Shown here in pieces: positions 8,166 to 17,439 of a stretch of 64,000 nt of DNA. A model generated the notes under the pieces. The model saw only the letters and a list, made by a program, of their open reading frames with translations. It ran no database searches and was not told where the DNA came from. Position numbers and translations under genes: made by a program. The stretch comes from Microbacterium maritypicum (lineage in GTDB: Bacteria; Actinomycetota; Actinomycetes; Actinomycetales; Microbacteriaceae), in assembly GCF_041529975.1 (NCBI RefSeq), contig NZ_CP168030.1, positions 682,001 through 746,000 of the forward strand, given 5' to 3'. Position 1 is the first letter of the stretch. The number at the start of each line of letters is the position of its first letter.

Positions 8166-10219
8166 GCGAGCCGCAGCTCCCGCCCGCCCCGAGTACGCGG
8201 GCGACCGGCGTCGACTCGTCGACCACCCTCGCCAACGGCGAGTGGCACCGCATGCATCCGCTCACGCCGCTCTTCAAGGGCGGGCTGGTGCTGATCATCG
8301 TCGCCGGCATCGTGATCACGAACATGCGCGATCGTCTCATCACCTGGGCCGTCGCGCTCTTCGCGCCGGAAGAGGCGCACGTCGGTGACTACTCCGGCGG
8401 CGATCCCGTCGACTGGGTGCTCTCCAACAACCTGATCCTCGTCGCGCTGCTCAGTGTGCTGGGACTCGTCATCGTTCTCGTGCTGATCTTCTGGTTCGTC
8501 TGGCGCTTCCATCAGTTCCGGATCACCGGCGACCACGTCGAGGTGCGCAAGGGGTTCATCTTCCGCTCGCACCGCCGTGCTCCGCTCGATCGCGTGCAGG
8601 GCGTCAACCTGACCCGTCCGTTCCCGGCGCGCATCATCGGACTCGCGAAGCTGGAGGTCGTGGGCGCCGGAAACGATGCGAACGTCGAACTCGAGTACCT
8701 CGCGACGTCGCGCGCCGAGTCCGTGAGGTCGGACATCCTGCGCCTGGCATCGGGCGCCAGAGCGGCCCGCAACGCCGCGCTGAACCCGGGTTCCGTCTCG
8801 GCCCCGGCTGCGACCGCGCCGGGATCCGCGCGTGCGCAGCTGGTCGGATCGGTGAACGCCGGAGTCAACGACCTCCTCGCGGGCGTCGACCTCGCCGACG
8901 TCGTCCCCGAGAGCGTCGTCAAGATCCCGACCGGGCGCCTCGTCGGATCGCAGTTGATCTCGGGTCTGCTGTGGGTCGTGTTCTTCGGCGCGATCTTCGC
9001 GATCGCGTTCGGCAGCGCGCTGATCGGCCTGCTTATCGACGGCGACACCGACGGCGGCGTCGTGCTGCTCGGGCTGGGCTTCGGCATGGGAGTGCCGCTG
9101 GTGATCGCCGTGGTCGGTATCACCTGGGCGCAGATCTCGAAGTCGTTGCGCTACTCGATCGCCCCCACCCCCGACGGCGTGCGCATCACGTACGGGCTCC
9201 TCACGACCGTGACCGAGACGCTCCCGCCGGGGCGCATCTTCGCCGTCGAGGTGACGCAGTCGCTGCTGTGGCGCCCGTTCGGCTGGTGGACGATCAAGAT
9301 CAACCGGATGAGCGGCAAGAGCGCCGCTCAGCAGTCCTCCGGCAGTGGACAGCAGTTCAACGTGGTGCTGCCGGTCGGCAAGCGCGCCGACGTCGAGCGC
9401 GTGCTCGCGCTGGTGCTGCCGGACGTTCCCGCCGAGAGCATCCACTCACTCTGGGAGCAGGGCGTCGTCGGCCCGGTCGAAGGCGACACGTACCGCACGA
9501 TGCCGCGGCGCGCATGGTGGCGGCGTCCCTTCTCCTGGAAGCGCCACGGCTACCTCGTCGAGGAGTTCGGCCTGCTGCTGCGTCGGGGCATCGTCTGGCG
9601 CAAGCTCGCCGTGTTCCCGCTCGCGCGCCTGCAGGGCGTCTCGCTCAGTCAGGGGCCGATCGACCGGTCGCAGCGGGTCTCGGGCGCGCAGGTGCATTCG
9701 GTTCCGGGACCCATCACCGGCTACCTCTCCGGCCTCGAGCGCGCCGATGCCCTGGCGCTGCTCGACGACGTCAGCCGGGCGGCCGCCGAGGCCGCATCGC
9801 GCGACACGACCCACCGCTGGAGCGAGCATGCGGCCGCCGCATCCGAGACGCAGCCCGTGGGGCCGCCCGCGTACGCAGGTCCGCCGTCCGTGACTCCGCC
9901 GCCGCCGCCATTCGTGCCGAACCTCGCGCCCCCGGCGCCGGGGGCGCGACCGGCGCCGTTCGCCCCGCCGGCATCGTACGCCCCGCCGGCATCGTACGCG
10001 CCGCCGGCATTCACGCCGCCTGCTGCGGCACCGGCGGCACCGCCCGCCCCTGCGGCACCTCCCGCCCCTGCGGCACCTCCCGCAGCTCCGCCTTCGCCTG
10101 TGGTTCCTGCGGCAGCACAGCCCGACCCTGCTGCAGCGCCGGCTGAGCCGCCGGCTGAGCCGCAGTTGCGGCGGCGGAGGACGCCGCCGCCCGCACCGTC
10201 GGATCAGCCGGAGGAGTGA
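8162..10219 (+). CDS. Multi-PH-domain membrane protein with Pro/Ala-rich tail (YdbT-like)
   Basis: 685 residues from a GTG overlapping the previous stop. Membrane segments near 38-56 and 85-107 precede a first bPH2 domain (VRKGFIFRSHRRAPLDRVQ). A second pair of segments near 264-320 precedes another (ITYGLLTTVTETLPPGRI), and a third PH domain is at LLLRRGIVWRKLAVFPLARL. From about residue 555 the protein becomes a low-complexity Pro/Ala tail with repeats such as SYAPPA and PAAPPAPAAPP, encoded by exact 18-bp tandem repeats. It partners YdbS. The tail is unusually long for this family and probably cytoplasmic or wall-spanning; that is inferred. Confidence 0.85.
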   Translation: MSEPQLPPAPSTRATGVDSSTTLANGEWHRMHPLTPLFKGGLVLIIVAGIVITNMRDRLITWAVALFAPEEAHVGDYSGGDPVDWVLSNNLILVALLSVLGLVIVLVLIFWFVWRFHQFRITGDHVEVRKGFIFRSHRRAPLDRVQGVNLTRPFPARIIGLAKLEVVGAGNDANVELEYLATSRAESVRSDILRLASGARAARNAALNPGSVSAPAATAPGSARAQLVGSVNAGVNDLLAGVDLADVVPESVVKIPTGRLVGSQLISGLLWVVFFGAIFAIAFGSALIGLLIDGDTDGGVVLLGLGFGMGVPLVIAVVGITWAQISKSLRYSIAPTPDGVRITYGLLTTVTETLPPGRIFAVEVTQSLLWRPFGWWTIKINRMSGKSAAQQSSGSGQQFNVVLPVGKRADVERVLALVLPDVPAESIHSLWEQGVVGPVEGDTYRTMPRRAWWRRPFSWKRHGYLVEEFGLLLRRGIVWRKLAVFPLARLQGVSLSQGPIDRSQRVSGAQVHSVPGPITGYLSGLERADALALLDDVSRAAAEAASRDTTHRWSEHAAAASETQPVGPPAYAGPPSVTPPPPPFVPNLAPPAPGARPAPFAPPASYAPPASYAPPAFTPPAAAPAAPPAPAAPPAPAAPPAAPPSPVVPAAAQPDPAAAPAEPPAEPQLRRRRTPPPAPSDQPEE
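9962..10078 (+). repeat. 18-bp tandem repeats coding the Pro/Ala tail
   Basis: Two exact 18-bp units occupy 9962-9979 and 9980-9997 with a degenerate third to 10015. A different 18-bp unit is exactly repeated at 10043-10060 and 10061-10078. Both keep frame and encode APPASY and PAPAAP blocks. Such in-frame units can vary in copy number by slippage. Confidence 0.8.
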
Positions 10220-10914
10220 CGGTGGCGCGGGACGGGCGTCTCGGCGTCGGCATCATCGGCGCGGGACGTGTCGGTCCGGTGATCGGTGCGGCGCTCGGCG
10301 GAGCGGGGCACGCGGTGATCGGGATCACGAGCGGGTCCGATGACGAGCGCGCTTCGGCCGTGCTGCCGGATGTGCCCGTGCTCGACGCGCTGGAGGTCGT
10401 GCGTCGAGCCGAGCTCGTGGTCATCGCGGTTCCCTCCGAGCAGCTGCCGTCGCTGGTCGCCGGCATCGCCGAGGTCGGGGGCTGGCAGATCGGGCAGCTC
10501 GTGCTGCACACCGATCCCGCGTACGGCATCGACGTGCTGCGGCCGGCCGCCGAGCGCGGCGCGATCCCGCTCGCCGTGCACCCCGCCATCACGTTCACGG
10601 GGACCTCGATCGACCTGCGTCAACTGCAGGCGGGGTTCGCCGCGGTGACGGCTCCCGCCGCGGTGCTGCCGATCGCCCAGGCGCTCGCGGTGGAGATCGG
10701 ATGCGAGCCGGTCGTGATCGCGGAGGCAGACCGACCGGCCTACGCGGATGCGATCGCGACGGCCACCGAGTTCTCGCGATCGATCATCGGCCAGTCGACG
10801 GCCCGGTTGCGCGAGCTCGGCGTGGAGAACCCGGGCGGCTACCTGTCGGCGCTGGTGCAGTCGACGGTCGAGCGTGCGCTGCGCGAAGCATCCGACGCCC
10901 CGCCACTGATCTGA
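10216..10914 (+). CDS. DUF2520 / Rossmann-like NAD(P)-dependent oxidoreductase
   Basis: 232 residues from a GTG overlapping the previous stop. The Rossmann motif GVGIIGAGRVGPVIGAAL is at about 11-28, followed by ELVVIAVPSEQL. The mid-part HPAITFTGTSID is typical of the Rossmann-like plus DUF2520 architecture (PF10727/PF10728). Typical family members run 250-300 residues, so this one is short. In many Actinobacteria the gene is followed by panC, and related proteins of the PanG type have been linked to ketopantoate reduction. Here no panC follows, so a pantothenate role is only a possibility. Confidence 0.75.
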   Translation: MTVARDGRLGVGIIGAGRVGPVIGAALGGAGHAVIGITSGSDDERASAVLPDVPVLDALEVVRRAELVVIAVPSEQLPSLVAGIAEVGGWQIGQLVLHTDPAYGIDVLRPAAERGAIPLAVHPAITFTGTSIDLRQLQAGFAAVTAPAAVLPIAQALAVEIGCEPVVIAEADRPAYADAIATATEFSRSIIGQSTARLRELGVENPGGYLSALVQSTVERALREASDAPPLI

Positions 10915-10927
10915 CGGTGCCGGCGGC

Positions 10928-12796
10928 TCATCGTCCGCCCGAGAACCCTCCGCCTCCGCCACCACCGGAGAACCCGCCGCCGAACGACCCGCCGGCACTC
11001 GACGAGCCGCCGGCTGATGGTGCGGAGTAAGTCGCCGCAGATTGCGAGGACGCCATGAACGACGCCAGCTGAATGCGAAGGGCGAACGAGGTCGGGTCGC
11101 CGATCCAGGACGCTCCTCGCTGCTCGTGCGCGTAGGCACGTTCGAGCACGTCGCCCCACTCGTCCTCCATGCCGAAGAGGATCGCGTAGGGGAGGAGCCG
11201 TTCGTACACGTGGATGACGTCCGCCGTGCCGTCCTGTCGGCGCTCAGCACCGCTGTAGGACTGCAGCATACGGAGGCGGTCGGCATCCGCGACGCGGATG
11301 AACTCTTTCACCCCCTGCAGATACTCGGAGGCGCGCGCTCCTTCGGCCGTGAGGACAGTGTGCTTCGAGAACGCGTACACGCTCGACAGGAATACGAGGA
11401 AGGCCACGAACGACATCACGACGAGCGCGGGGATCGCGGAGAGGCGGCCGCTGGTGGCTGCCCAGATCCCCAGGCCCAATCCGATCAGCGCCACGCCGAT
11501 CGCGCACCACTGCAGGAGCACAGCGCCACGGCTGCGCGCCCTCTCGGTGAAGCCGCGGGATGCCGCTGCGGTCGTTCCACTCTCCTGCAGCGCGGTCATG
11601 CGGGCGGCGAATGCTTCATCGGCGGCGGGCAGCTCCACCACTCCGGCCGAGTCGGCGTCGAGGAACAGTGCGTCCAGTGCCTCCGCATCCAGCTCGTCCG
11701 GTGCCGCCACCCCCGGGAGGCGGCGCAGGCGCGGCTCTTCCGCCTCCACGCCTTCTTCGATGCGCAGAGTTCCCCGTACGGCGAGGTGCACGATCTCTGC
11801 GGGGATCACGTCCTTCGCGCCGGTGATGGCCTTCGCCGCGATGAGCGGGGGCAGGGAATCCGGCACGTCGTACTGGGCCACGACGATACCGGTGGCCACG
11901 CGACGCCGGCGAGCGAACGCCCAGACGGCGAACCAGCTGCCGACCGACAAACCCGCAGCACCCGCGGCCGCGACGAAGGGGGCGACGTCGCCCACCGGGT
12001 CGGGTGTGCGTGCGAGCGGCTGCGCGACCGTGCCCGGCTCGAACCCGATGGCCACGGTGACCCCGTCGCCGGCAGGCCGCTCTCCGGACTCGACATGGAA
12101 CGTCGCTGCGTCACCGTCGGTGGTCGGCCCCTGCAGATCGCACTCGTCGGTCGATCCCGGTGGCCCCGTGTAGCAGCGCGTGGATCCCGTGAGCGCGGCC
12201 GCCAGCTCGGGATCGAGCACGATGTCGGTGCGGAACCGCTCGATGGGCTGCGTGCTGTCGAGCGGCAGGAGGTTCCAGTAGAACTCGTCCACTGCCGGCG
12301 TCGAAGACCCTGCGGCCGGCTTCGTCGCAAGAACCGTGTCGCGCATCTCGTACTCGATCACGTATGTGGTGAGGCCGTGCACGTAGGTGTCGTCGTCGCC
12401 GGTGAGCACGTACAGCAGCCCGTCCTCCTCGTCGGTCTCGTACGGCACCTCCTGACCGTCGTCATCGGTCACGGAAAGCACCCGCGTCTCGGTGCTCGCC
12501 CCCTCGTACGAGGTCGCGAGCCCGCGGACGATGCCGAGATTCTGGTCCGTCTCCGGGAAGCGGGCGACCAAGGTCTCGGTCACGTGCATCCGCGCGCGGC
12601 CCTCCTCGTCGAGCCCCACCTCGTACACGGCATCCCACGATGCATACGAGAAGTCGCCCACGTCGCCTGGCTCCGCGGCGCGTACCTGCGGTGCGAGTCC
12701 AGGTCCGTCGGCGGCAGTGGCTGCGGCGGGAGCGGCGATCGCAGCGACCGCGAGCGAGAGGACGGCGAACGCGCGGAGGATCCGTGGAAGGGCCAT
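10928..12796 (-). CDS. DUF2207 domain-containing membrane protein
   Basis: 622 residues. A cleavable signal peptide (about 1-29, ending AAPAAATAADG) leads to a large extracytoplasmic DUF2207 domain (PF09972) with FSYASWDAVYEVGLDEEGRA and YVIEYEMRD. A membrane segment near 283-303, two more near 425-475, and a cytoplasmic region with YLQGVKEFIRVADADRLRML follow. The C-terminus is a glycine/serine run (SSAGGSFGGGFSGGGGG). The layout matches other DUF2207 proteins, whose function is unknown. It is transcribed convergent to DUF2520 and divergent from lysS, with its own -10 (TAGCCT, 12803-12808) six bases before the ATG. It occupies the place where panC often lies. Confidence 0.85.
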   Translation of the reverse strand: MALPRILRAFAVLSLAVAAIAAPAAATAADGPGLAPQVRAAEPGDVGDFSYASWDAVYEVGLDEEGRARMHVTETLVARFPETDQNLGIVRGLATSYEGASTETRVLSVTDDDGQEVPYETDEEDGLLYVLTGDDDTYVHGLTTYVIEYEMRDTVLATKPAAGSSTPAVDEFYWNLLPLDSTQPIERFRTDIVLDPELAAALTGSTRCYTGPPGSTDECDLQGPTTDGDAATFHVESGERPAGDGVTVAIGFEPGTVAQPLARTPDPVGDVAPFVAAAGAAGLSVGSWFAVWAFARRRRVATGIVVAQYDVPDSLPPLIAAKAITGAKDVIPAEIVHLAVRGTLRIEEGVEAEEPRLRRLPGVAAPDELDAEALDALFLDADSAGVVELPAADEAFAARMTALQESGTTAAASRGFTERARSRGAVLLQWCAIGVALIGLGLGIWAATSGRLSAIPALVVMSFVAFLVFLSSVYAFSKHTVLTAEGARASEYLQGVKEFIRVADADRLRMLQSYSGAERRQDGTADVIHVYERLLPYAILFGMEDEWGDVLERAYAHEQRGASWIGDPTSFALRIQLASFMASSQSAATYSAPSAGGSSSAGGSFGGGFSGGGGGGGFSGGR

Positions 12797-12802
12797 TCTT
12801 CG

Positions 12803-12808
12803 AGGCTA
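12803..12808 (-). promoter_or_regulatory. -10 hexamer of the DUF2207 gene (leaderless)
   Basis: On the minus strand TAGCCT ends six bases before the ATG at 12796. The spacing implies a leaderless transcript. Confidence 0.45.
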
Positions 12809-12843
12809 CCCAGCATGCGCCCTGAGCCGGCACGCCGCCTCGG

Positions 12844-12849
12844 TAAACT
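12844..12849 (+). promoter_or_regulatory. -10 hexamer of lysS
   Basis: TAAACT lies 27 bases before the lysS ATG and is followed by an AAGGAG ribosome site (about 12864-12869), so this promoter has a short leader, unlike many neighbours. Confidence 0.5.
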
Positions 12850-12876
12850 GGGAGGGACTTCCAAGGAGCCCCCCAC

Positions 12877-14409
12877 ATGACTGACGCGTCTGCCGCGCCC
12901 GAATCGGCCTCGACCGAACCTTCTCTCGAAGAGGACGTTCATGAGCAGAAGGCCGTGCGCCTCGCCAAGCGTGAGCGCCTGATCGAGAAGCGCACGGATG
13001 CCGGTGGGGGAGCGTTCCCGGTCGGCGTGCCGGTCACGCACACGATTCCCGCGCTGCGCGCCGAGTACGGCGAGCTCGAGGCGGGCGCCGAGACGGGTGT
13101 CGTCGTCGGTGTCGCGGGTCGCGTCGTGTTCAGCCGCAACACGGGCAAGCTCTGCTTCGCCACCCTGCAGGCCGGCGACGGCTCGCGCATCCAGGCGATG
13201 ATCTCGCTCGCGAACGTCGGCGAGGAGTCGCTCGCGGACTGGAAGGAATACGTCGACCTGGGCGACCACGTCTTCGTGCATGGCGAAGTCATCTCCAGCC
13301 GCCGTGGAGAGCTGTCGGTCATGGCCGATGGCTGGGCGATCGCTTCCAAGGCGATCCTCCCGCTCCCCAATGCGTACTCCGAGCTCAGCGAGGAAGGGCG
13401 TGTGCGCAGCCGCTACCTCGACCTCATCGTCCGCGAGCAGGCACGGACGACCGTGCGTGCCCGTGCCGCGGTGAATGCGAGCCTGCGCGCGACGTTCACG
13501 AGCCACGACTACCTCGAGGTCGAGACCCCCATGCTGCAGGTGCAGCACGGCGGCGCCTCCGCACGTCCCTTCATCACGCACTCGAACGCGTTCGACACCG
13601 AGCTGTACCTGCGCATCGCGCCCGAGCTCTACCTGAAGCGTGCGGTCGTCGGCGGTATCGAGCGTGTGTACGAGATCAACCGGAACTTCCGCAACGAGGG
13701 AGCCGACTCCACGCACAGCCCCGAGTTCGCGATGCTCGAGGCCTACCAAGCGTACGGCGACTACAGCCAGATGGCCGCGCTCACGCAGGAGCTCGTGCAG
13801 AAGGCGGCGATCGCGGTTGCCGGTTCGACGACCGTGACCTGGGCCGACGGCACCGAGTACGACCTCGGCGGGGACTGGGACCGCATCTCGATGTACGAGT
13901 CCCTCTCGGCGGCATCCGGTCGCACGGTCACACCGCAGGACTCGGTCGAGGACCTCATCGCGTTCGCCGAGGCGAACGACGTCGATCTTCCTCCGCAGGC
14001 CACCCACGGCAAGCTCGTCGAAGAGCTGTGGGAGCACTTCGTGAAGGGCGACCTGGTCCGCCCGACCTTCGTGATGGACTTCCCCGTCGACACGTCGCCC
14101 CTCGTGCGCGAGCACCGCTCGATCGCCGGCGTCGTGGAGAAGTGGGACCTGTACATCCGGGGGTTCGAGCTGGCGACCGGATACTCCGAGCTCGTCGACC
14201 CGGTGATCCAGCGGGAACGGTTCGAAGCGCAGGCCAAGCTCGCCGCGCGCGGCGATGTCGAGGCGATGCCGGTCGATGAGGAGTTCCTGCGGGCGCTCGA
14301 GCACGGCATGCCGCCGTCCGGCGGAATGGGAATGGGGATCGATCGTCTGCTGATGGCGATCACCGGCCTCGGCATCCGCGAGACGATCCTCTTCCCGCTC
14401 GTCAAGTAG
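12877..14409 (+). CDS. lysS: Lysyl-tRNA synthetase, class II
   Basis: 510 residues. It charges tRNA-Lys. The N-terminal OB-fold anticodon domain covers about 60-175 (VAGRVVFSRNTGKLCFATLQ). Class II motif 2 is RNFRNEGADSTHSPEF with the FAMLEAYQAYGDY continuation, and motif 3 is GGMGMGIDRLLM near the C-terminus. A charged, alanine-rich extension of about 25 residues precedes the conserved QKAVRLAKRERLIEKRTDAG start of the core. AAGGAG lies 8 bases before the ATG. Confidence 0.96.
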   Translation: MTDASAAPESASTEPSLEEDVHEQKAVRLAKRERLIEKRTDAGGGAFPVGVPVTHTIPALRAEYGELEAGAETGVVVGVAGRVVFSRNTGKLCFATLQAGDGSRIQAMISLANVGEESLADWKEYVDLGDHVFVHGEVISSRRGELSVMADGWAIASKAILPLPNAYSELSEEGRVRSRYLDLIVREQARTTVRARAAVNASLRATFTSHDYLEVETPMLQVQHGGASARPFITHSNAFDTELYLRIAPELYLKRAVVGGIERVYEINRNFRNEGADSTHSPEFAMLEAYQAYGDYSQMAALTQELVQKAAIAVAGSTTVTWADGTEYDLGGDWDRISMYESLSAASGRTVTPQDSVEDLIAFAEANDVDLPPQATHGKLVEELWEHFVKGDLVRPTFVMDFPVDTSPLVREHRSIAGVVEKWDLYIRGFELATGYSELVDPVIQRERFEAQAKLAARGDVEAMPVDEEFLRALEHGMPPSGGMGMGIDRLLMAITGLGIRETILFPLVK

Positions 14410-14425
14410 TCTCCGAAGCCTGCGG

Positions 14426-15550
14426 TCATGCCGCCGAGCGTCGACGGAACGCCCATTCCGGAAGCATCGCGCCGGCGATCATGGTCTCCAGCAGGGCGGC
14501 CAGCGAGTATCGCGGGTCGATCTCGCGGACCAGTCCCAGATAGCGGGCGGCGTGGGTGGCTCGCCCCAGCGCCCACGACAGCCAGGCCGCCGCGGTGAGA
14601 GGTGCTGGTCGGGCCTCGCGGGGTGCCCGCGCTGCTGCCTCGCGTACGACGGACAGTGCGAGGCGGAGCCGATCGAGGTCCGGGGCGGGACCCTGCCCCA
14701 GGAACAACCGTCCGAGCTCGTCGGGGACCATCTCGCCGGACTTCGCGAACGCGGTCTGCGCGTCGAGCGCGCGGACGCCTCCCGCGAGGTCGCTCGCCCA
14801 CTGCGCGATCGCGACATCTCGGAGCAGTGGACGTTCCAGGCACCACAGCAGCGTCGCGGTCGCATAGGGCGGAAGAGCATCGGGGGCCGCGAGCACCGAT
14901 TCGAAGAACGCCGGCACGTCTTCGAGCAGCACGAGCGCGGCGATCAGCTGCGGATTCTCCCGTCCGGTCAGCCGGCCCTTTCCGTTGCCCTCTCCATCGA
15001 GCAGTGCCGCGAGTTCGAGTGCCGCTCTCCCCACTCGTTCTTTCTCGGCACGATCCACCTCGGGCAGTCGAGCCCCCGCAGCCTGGTCCTCCGAGACGCC
15101 AGGCGCGGTCGGTCCCTCGGTGGGACTGCAGATCTCTGCCAGCGAGTGGAGGTCGGGGTCGCTCTCCACATAGCTCGACCACCCGGAGGGGGTCACGCAG
15201 AGCGCATCGACGACGCGGAGTCCCGCGTCCTCCGCGCAGCCGAGAAGTTCGTCGACGGCCACGGCATGGGGGAGGACGAGGCCGTCGCGGGTAGCGTGCG
15301 AAGGCTCGTCCGTGTACACGACCACGGCGACGGCATCGGTCCCTTGGACGCGGGCGACGAGGCCGACCGCAGCGTCGGCGTACAACGCGAGGTCGGTCCC
15401 GTCAGAGGGCAGATCGAGTCGCATGGCCCCGTCGGTGCGTGTGCCGCGGAAGGGCAGCAGCACGATGCTTCGACGAGGGGTGAAGCCAGCGAGAGTGGGG
15501 ACGATGCCGAGGAAGGCGGCGGAATCGGTGGCGCGCAGCAGTGTTGTCAT
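14426..15550 (-). CDS. DUF4192 domain-containing protein
   Basis: 374 residues from the ATG at 15550; the frame continues upstream but only this start gives the family N-terminus MTTLLRATDSAAFLGIVPTL. The DUF4192 pattern (PF13830) is visible in LAGFTPRRSIVLLPFRGTRT, the VVVYTDEP segment, and the C-terminal ALTAAAWLSWALG followed by a run of helices. DUF4192 is common in Actinobacteria, of unknown biochemical role and predicted cytoplasmic. It converges with lysS and diverges from the small membrane gene at 15663. Confidence 0.85.
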   Translation of the reverse strand: MTTLLRATDSAAFLGIVPTLAGFTPRRSIVLLPFRGTRTDGAMRLDLPSDGTDLALYADAAVGLVARVQGTDAVAVVVYTDEPSHATRDGLVLPHAVAVDELLGCAEDAGLRVVDALCVTPSGWSSYVESDPDLHSLAEICSPTEGPTAPGVSEDQAAGARLPEVDRAEKERVGRAALELAALLDGEGNGKGRLTGRENPQLIAALVLLEDVPAFFESVLAAPDALPPYATATLLWCLERPLLRDVAIAQWASDLAGGVRALDAQTAFAKSGEMVPDELGRLFLGQGPAPDLDRLRLALSVVREAAARAPREARPAPLTAAAWLSWALGRATHAARYLGLVREIDPRYSLAALLETMIAGAMLPEWAFRRRSAA

Positions 15551-15650
15551 GTCGAGAGTGTTTCGGAGCAGCGATCTCACGGGGGCGGAAAAGCCGGGTT
15601 GTGGACGCGGAACCTGAATGCGCGGCGGTGTGCACGAGGAGTGGCTCGCG

Positions 15651-15656
15651 TACCAT
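15651..15656 (+). promoter_or_regulatory. -10 hexamer of the 57-residue membrane protein gene (leaderless)
   Basis: TACCAT ends six bases before the ATG at 15663. This supports the shorter start over the upstream in-frame ATG at 15618. Confidence 0.45.
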
Positions 15657-15662
15657 GGGGTG

Positions 15663-15836
15663 ATGGACAACTTCTGGCTCGCCGCGGCATGGTCGCTTCT
15701 GCCGACCATCGGAGTGAGCATCGTGTTCGTCTTCGTGCTCCGCGGCATCCTCCGCTTCGACCGCACGGAGCGCAAGGTCCACGCGCAGATCGAGGCGGAG
15801 GAGCGCGCGGCACGGGGCCTTCCGCCGCGCGTCTGA
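15663..15836 (+). CDS. Small single-pass membrane protein
   Basis: 57 residues: MDNFWLAAAWSLLPTIGVSI opens a single membrane helix (about 5-26), then a basic/acidic cytoplasmic tail RFDRTERKVHAQIEAEERAA. Similar short 'N-out, charged coiled tail' proteins are found in many Microbacteriaceae. I assign no function. It lies between DUF4192 (divergent) and cls. Confidence 0.7.
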   Translation: MDNFWLAAAWSLLPTIGVSIVFVFVLRGILRFDRTERKVHAQIEAEERAARGLPPRV

Positions 15837-15922
15837 GTCCCACCCATCCGCTACTGTGAAGCCAGCGCGCCGACCTCGGCGCGCACCCGAGGTGATCGTC
15901 ACCGCGGTGGGGAAGGTGCACG

Positions 15923-17383
15923 ATGACCGCGGAGACCTGGGGCTGGTGGATCGCCGCCTTCCTGCTGGTGCTCGACATCGCGATCCGTGTCACGGCGATC
16001 ATCGTCATCCCGCGCAATCGGCGTCCGACCGCCGCGATGGCCTGGCTCCTCGCGGTGTTCTTCATCCCGTTCGTCGGAGTCTTCCTCTTCCTGCTGATCG
16101 GAAACCCGCGCCTGCCGCGCGCACGTCGGCGCAAGCAGGACCAGATCAACGAGTACATCGCCGAGACGAGCGAGCACCTGCACTTCGGAACACTGCGCCC
16201 GAACGCTCCCGCGTGGTTCGGTCCGATCGTCCAGATGAATCAGAAGCTCGGAGCGCTGCCGCTCTCCGGTGACAACGGCGCGCACCTGATCTCCGATTAC
16301 CAGGAGTCGCTCGACGAGATGGCCGAGGCCATCCGCACCGCAGAGGAATACGTGCATGTCGAGTTCTACATCCTCCAGTCGGACACGGCGACGGACAACT
16401 TCTTCCGCGCACTCGAAGAGGTGTGCGCCCGTGGCGTAGAGGTGCGGGTGCTTCTCGATCACTGGGCCAACCAGGGCAAGCCCCGGTATCGGCAGACGAT
16501 CGCCCGACTCAACGCGATGGGGGCGGACTGGCACCTGATGTTGCCGGTGCAGCCACTCAAGGGCAAGATGCAGCGCCCTGATCTGCGCAATCACCGCAAG
16601 CTCCTCGTCGTCGACGGCAACATCGCGTTCCTCGGGTCGCAGAACATCACGGATTCGACATACAACCTGCCGAAGAACATCAAGCGCGGGCTGCACTGGG
16701 TCGATCTCATGGTCCGCCTCGACGGGCCGGTGGTGCTGAGCGTGAACGCGATCTTCGTCGCCGACTGGTACAGCGAGACCGACACGGTGCTCGAGGGGAT
16801 CGACATCGCCCACGCGAACATCGGCTCCGGCGACCTCGACTGCCAGGTCGTGCCGTCAGGCCCCGGGTTCGAGGTCGAGAACAACCTGCGCCTCTTCCTC
16901 GGGCTGCTGTATGCCGCGAAGAAGAAGATCATGATCGTCAGCCCCTACTTCGTCCCCGACGAGGCGCTGCTGCTCGCCGTCACCGCGGCCGTCGATCGTG
17001 GCGTCCACGTCGAGCTCTTCGTCTCGGAAGAGGGCGACCAGGCGATGGTCTACCACGCCCAGCGGAGTTACTACGAGGTGCTGCTCAAGGCCGGTGTCCG
17101 CATCTGGATGTACCGCAAGCCGTACATCCTGCACACCAAGACGCTCACCATCGACGACGAGGTCGCCGTCATCGGCTCCAGCAACATGGACATGCGCTCG
17201 TTCGGTCTGAACCTCGAGGTCTCGATGCTGGTGCGCGGCGAGGAGTTCGTCACGGAGATGCGCGAGGTCGAGGACAAGTACCGCTCCCTCAGCCGTGAGC
17301 TGACACTCGAGGAGTGGATGCAGCAGCCGCTGCGCTCGACCGTGCTCGACAACCTCGCCCGCCTGACCTCCGCTCTGCAGTAG
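15923..17383 (+). CDS. cls: Cardiolipin synthase (phospholipase D family)
   Basis: 486 residues. It joins two phosphatidylglycerol molecules into cardiolipin at the membrane. Two N-terminal membrane helices (about 5-27 and 38-60) are followed by two PLD catalytic HxKx4D motifs: NHRKLLVVDGNIAFLGSQN with His near residue 224, and LHTKTLTIDDEVAVIGSSN with His near residue 404. The C-terminal EEWMQQPLRSTVLDNLARL is usual for the family. A GGGGAAGG ribosome site lies about 8 bases before the ATG, with a possible -10 TACTGT near 15852. Confidence 0.93.
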   Translation: MTAETWGWWIAAFLLVLDIAIRVTAIIVIPRNRRPTAAMAWLLAVFFIPFVGVFLFLLIGNPRLPRARRRKQDQINEYIAETSEHLHFGTLRPNAPAWFGPIVQMNQKLGALPLSGDNGAHLISDYQESLDEMAEAIRTAEEYVHVEFYILQSDTATDNFFRALEEVCARGVEVRVLLDHWANQGKPRYRQTIARLNAMGADWHLMLPVQPLKGKMQRPDLRNHRKLLVVDGNIAFLGSQNITDSTYNLPKNIKRGLHWVDLMVRLDGPVVLSVNAIFVADWYSETDTVLEGIDIAHANIGSGDLDCQVVPSGPGFEVENNLRLFLGLLYAAKKKIMIVSPYFVPDEALLLAVTAAVDRGVHVELFVSEEGDQAMVYHAQRSYYEVLLKAGVRIWMYRKPYILHTKTLTIDDEVAVIGSSNMDMRSFGLNLEVSMLVRGEEFVTEMREVEDKYRSLSRELTLEEWMQQPLRSTVLDNLARLTSALQ

Positions 17384-17427
17384 TCGTCGCAGGCCATCCG
17401 GGCTTTCCGGGGGATCTGCCCGCGGGC

Positions 17428-17433
17428 TACCCT
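17428..17433 (+). promoter_or_regulatory. -10 hexamer of the duplicated-domain lipoprotein gene (leaderless)
   Basis: TACCCT ends exactly six bases before the ATG at 17440, which selects this ATG over an in-frame GTG at 17434. Confidence 0.45.
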
Positions 17434-17439
17434 GTGAGC

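Noticed and set aside
11042..12880. 612-codon plus-strand frame opposite the DUF2207 gene
   Set aside because: Arg/Gly-rich shadow typical of high-GC antisense; the minus strand has signal peptide and membrane helices.
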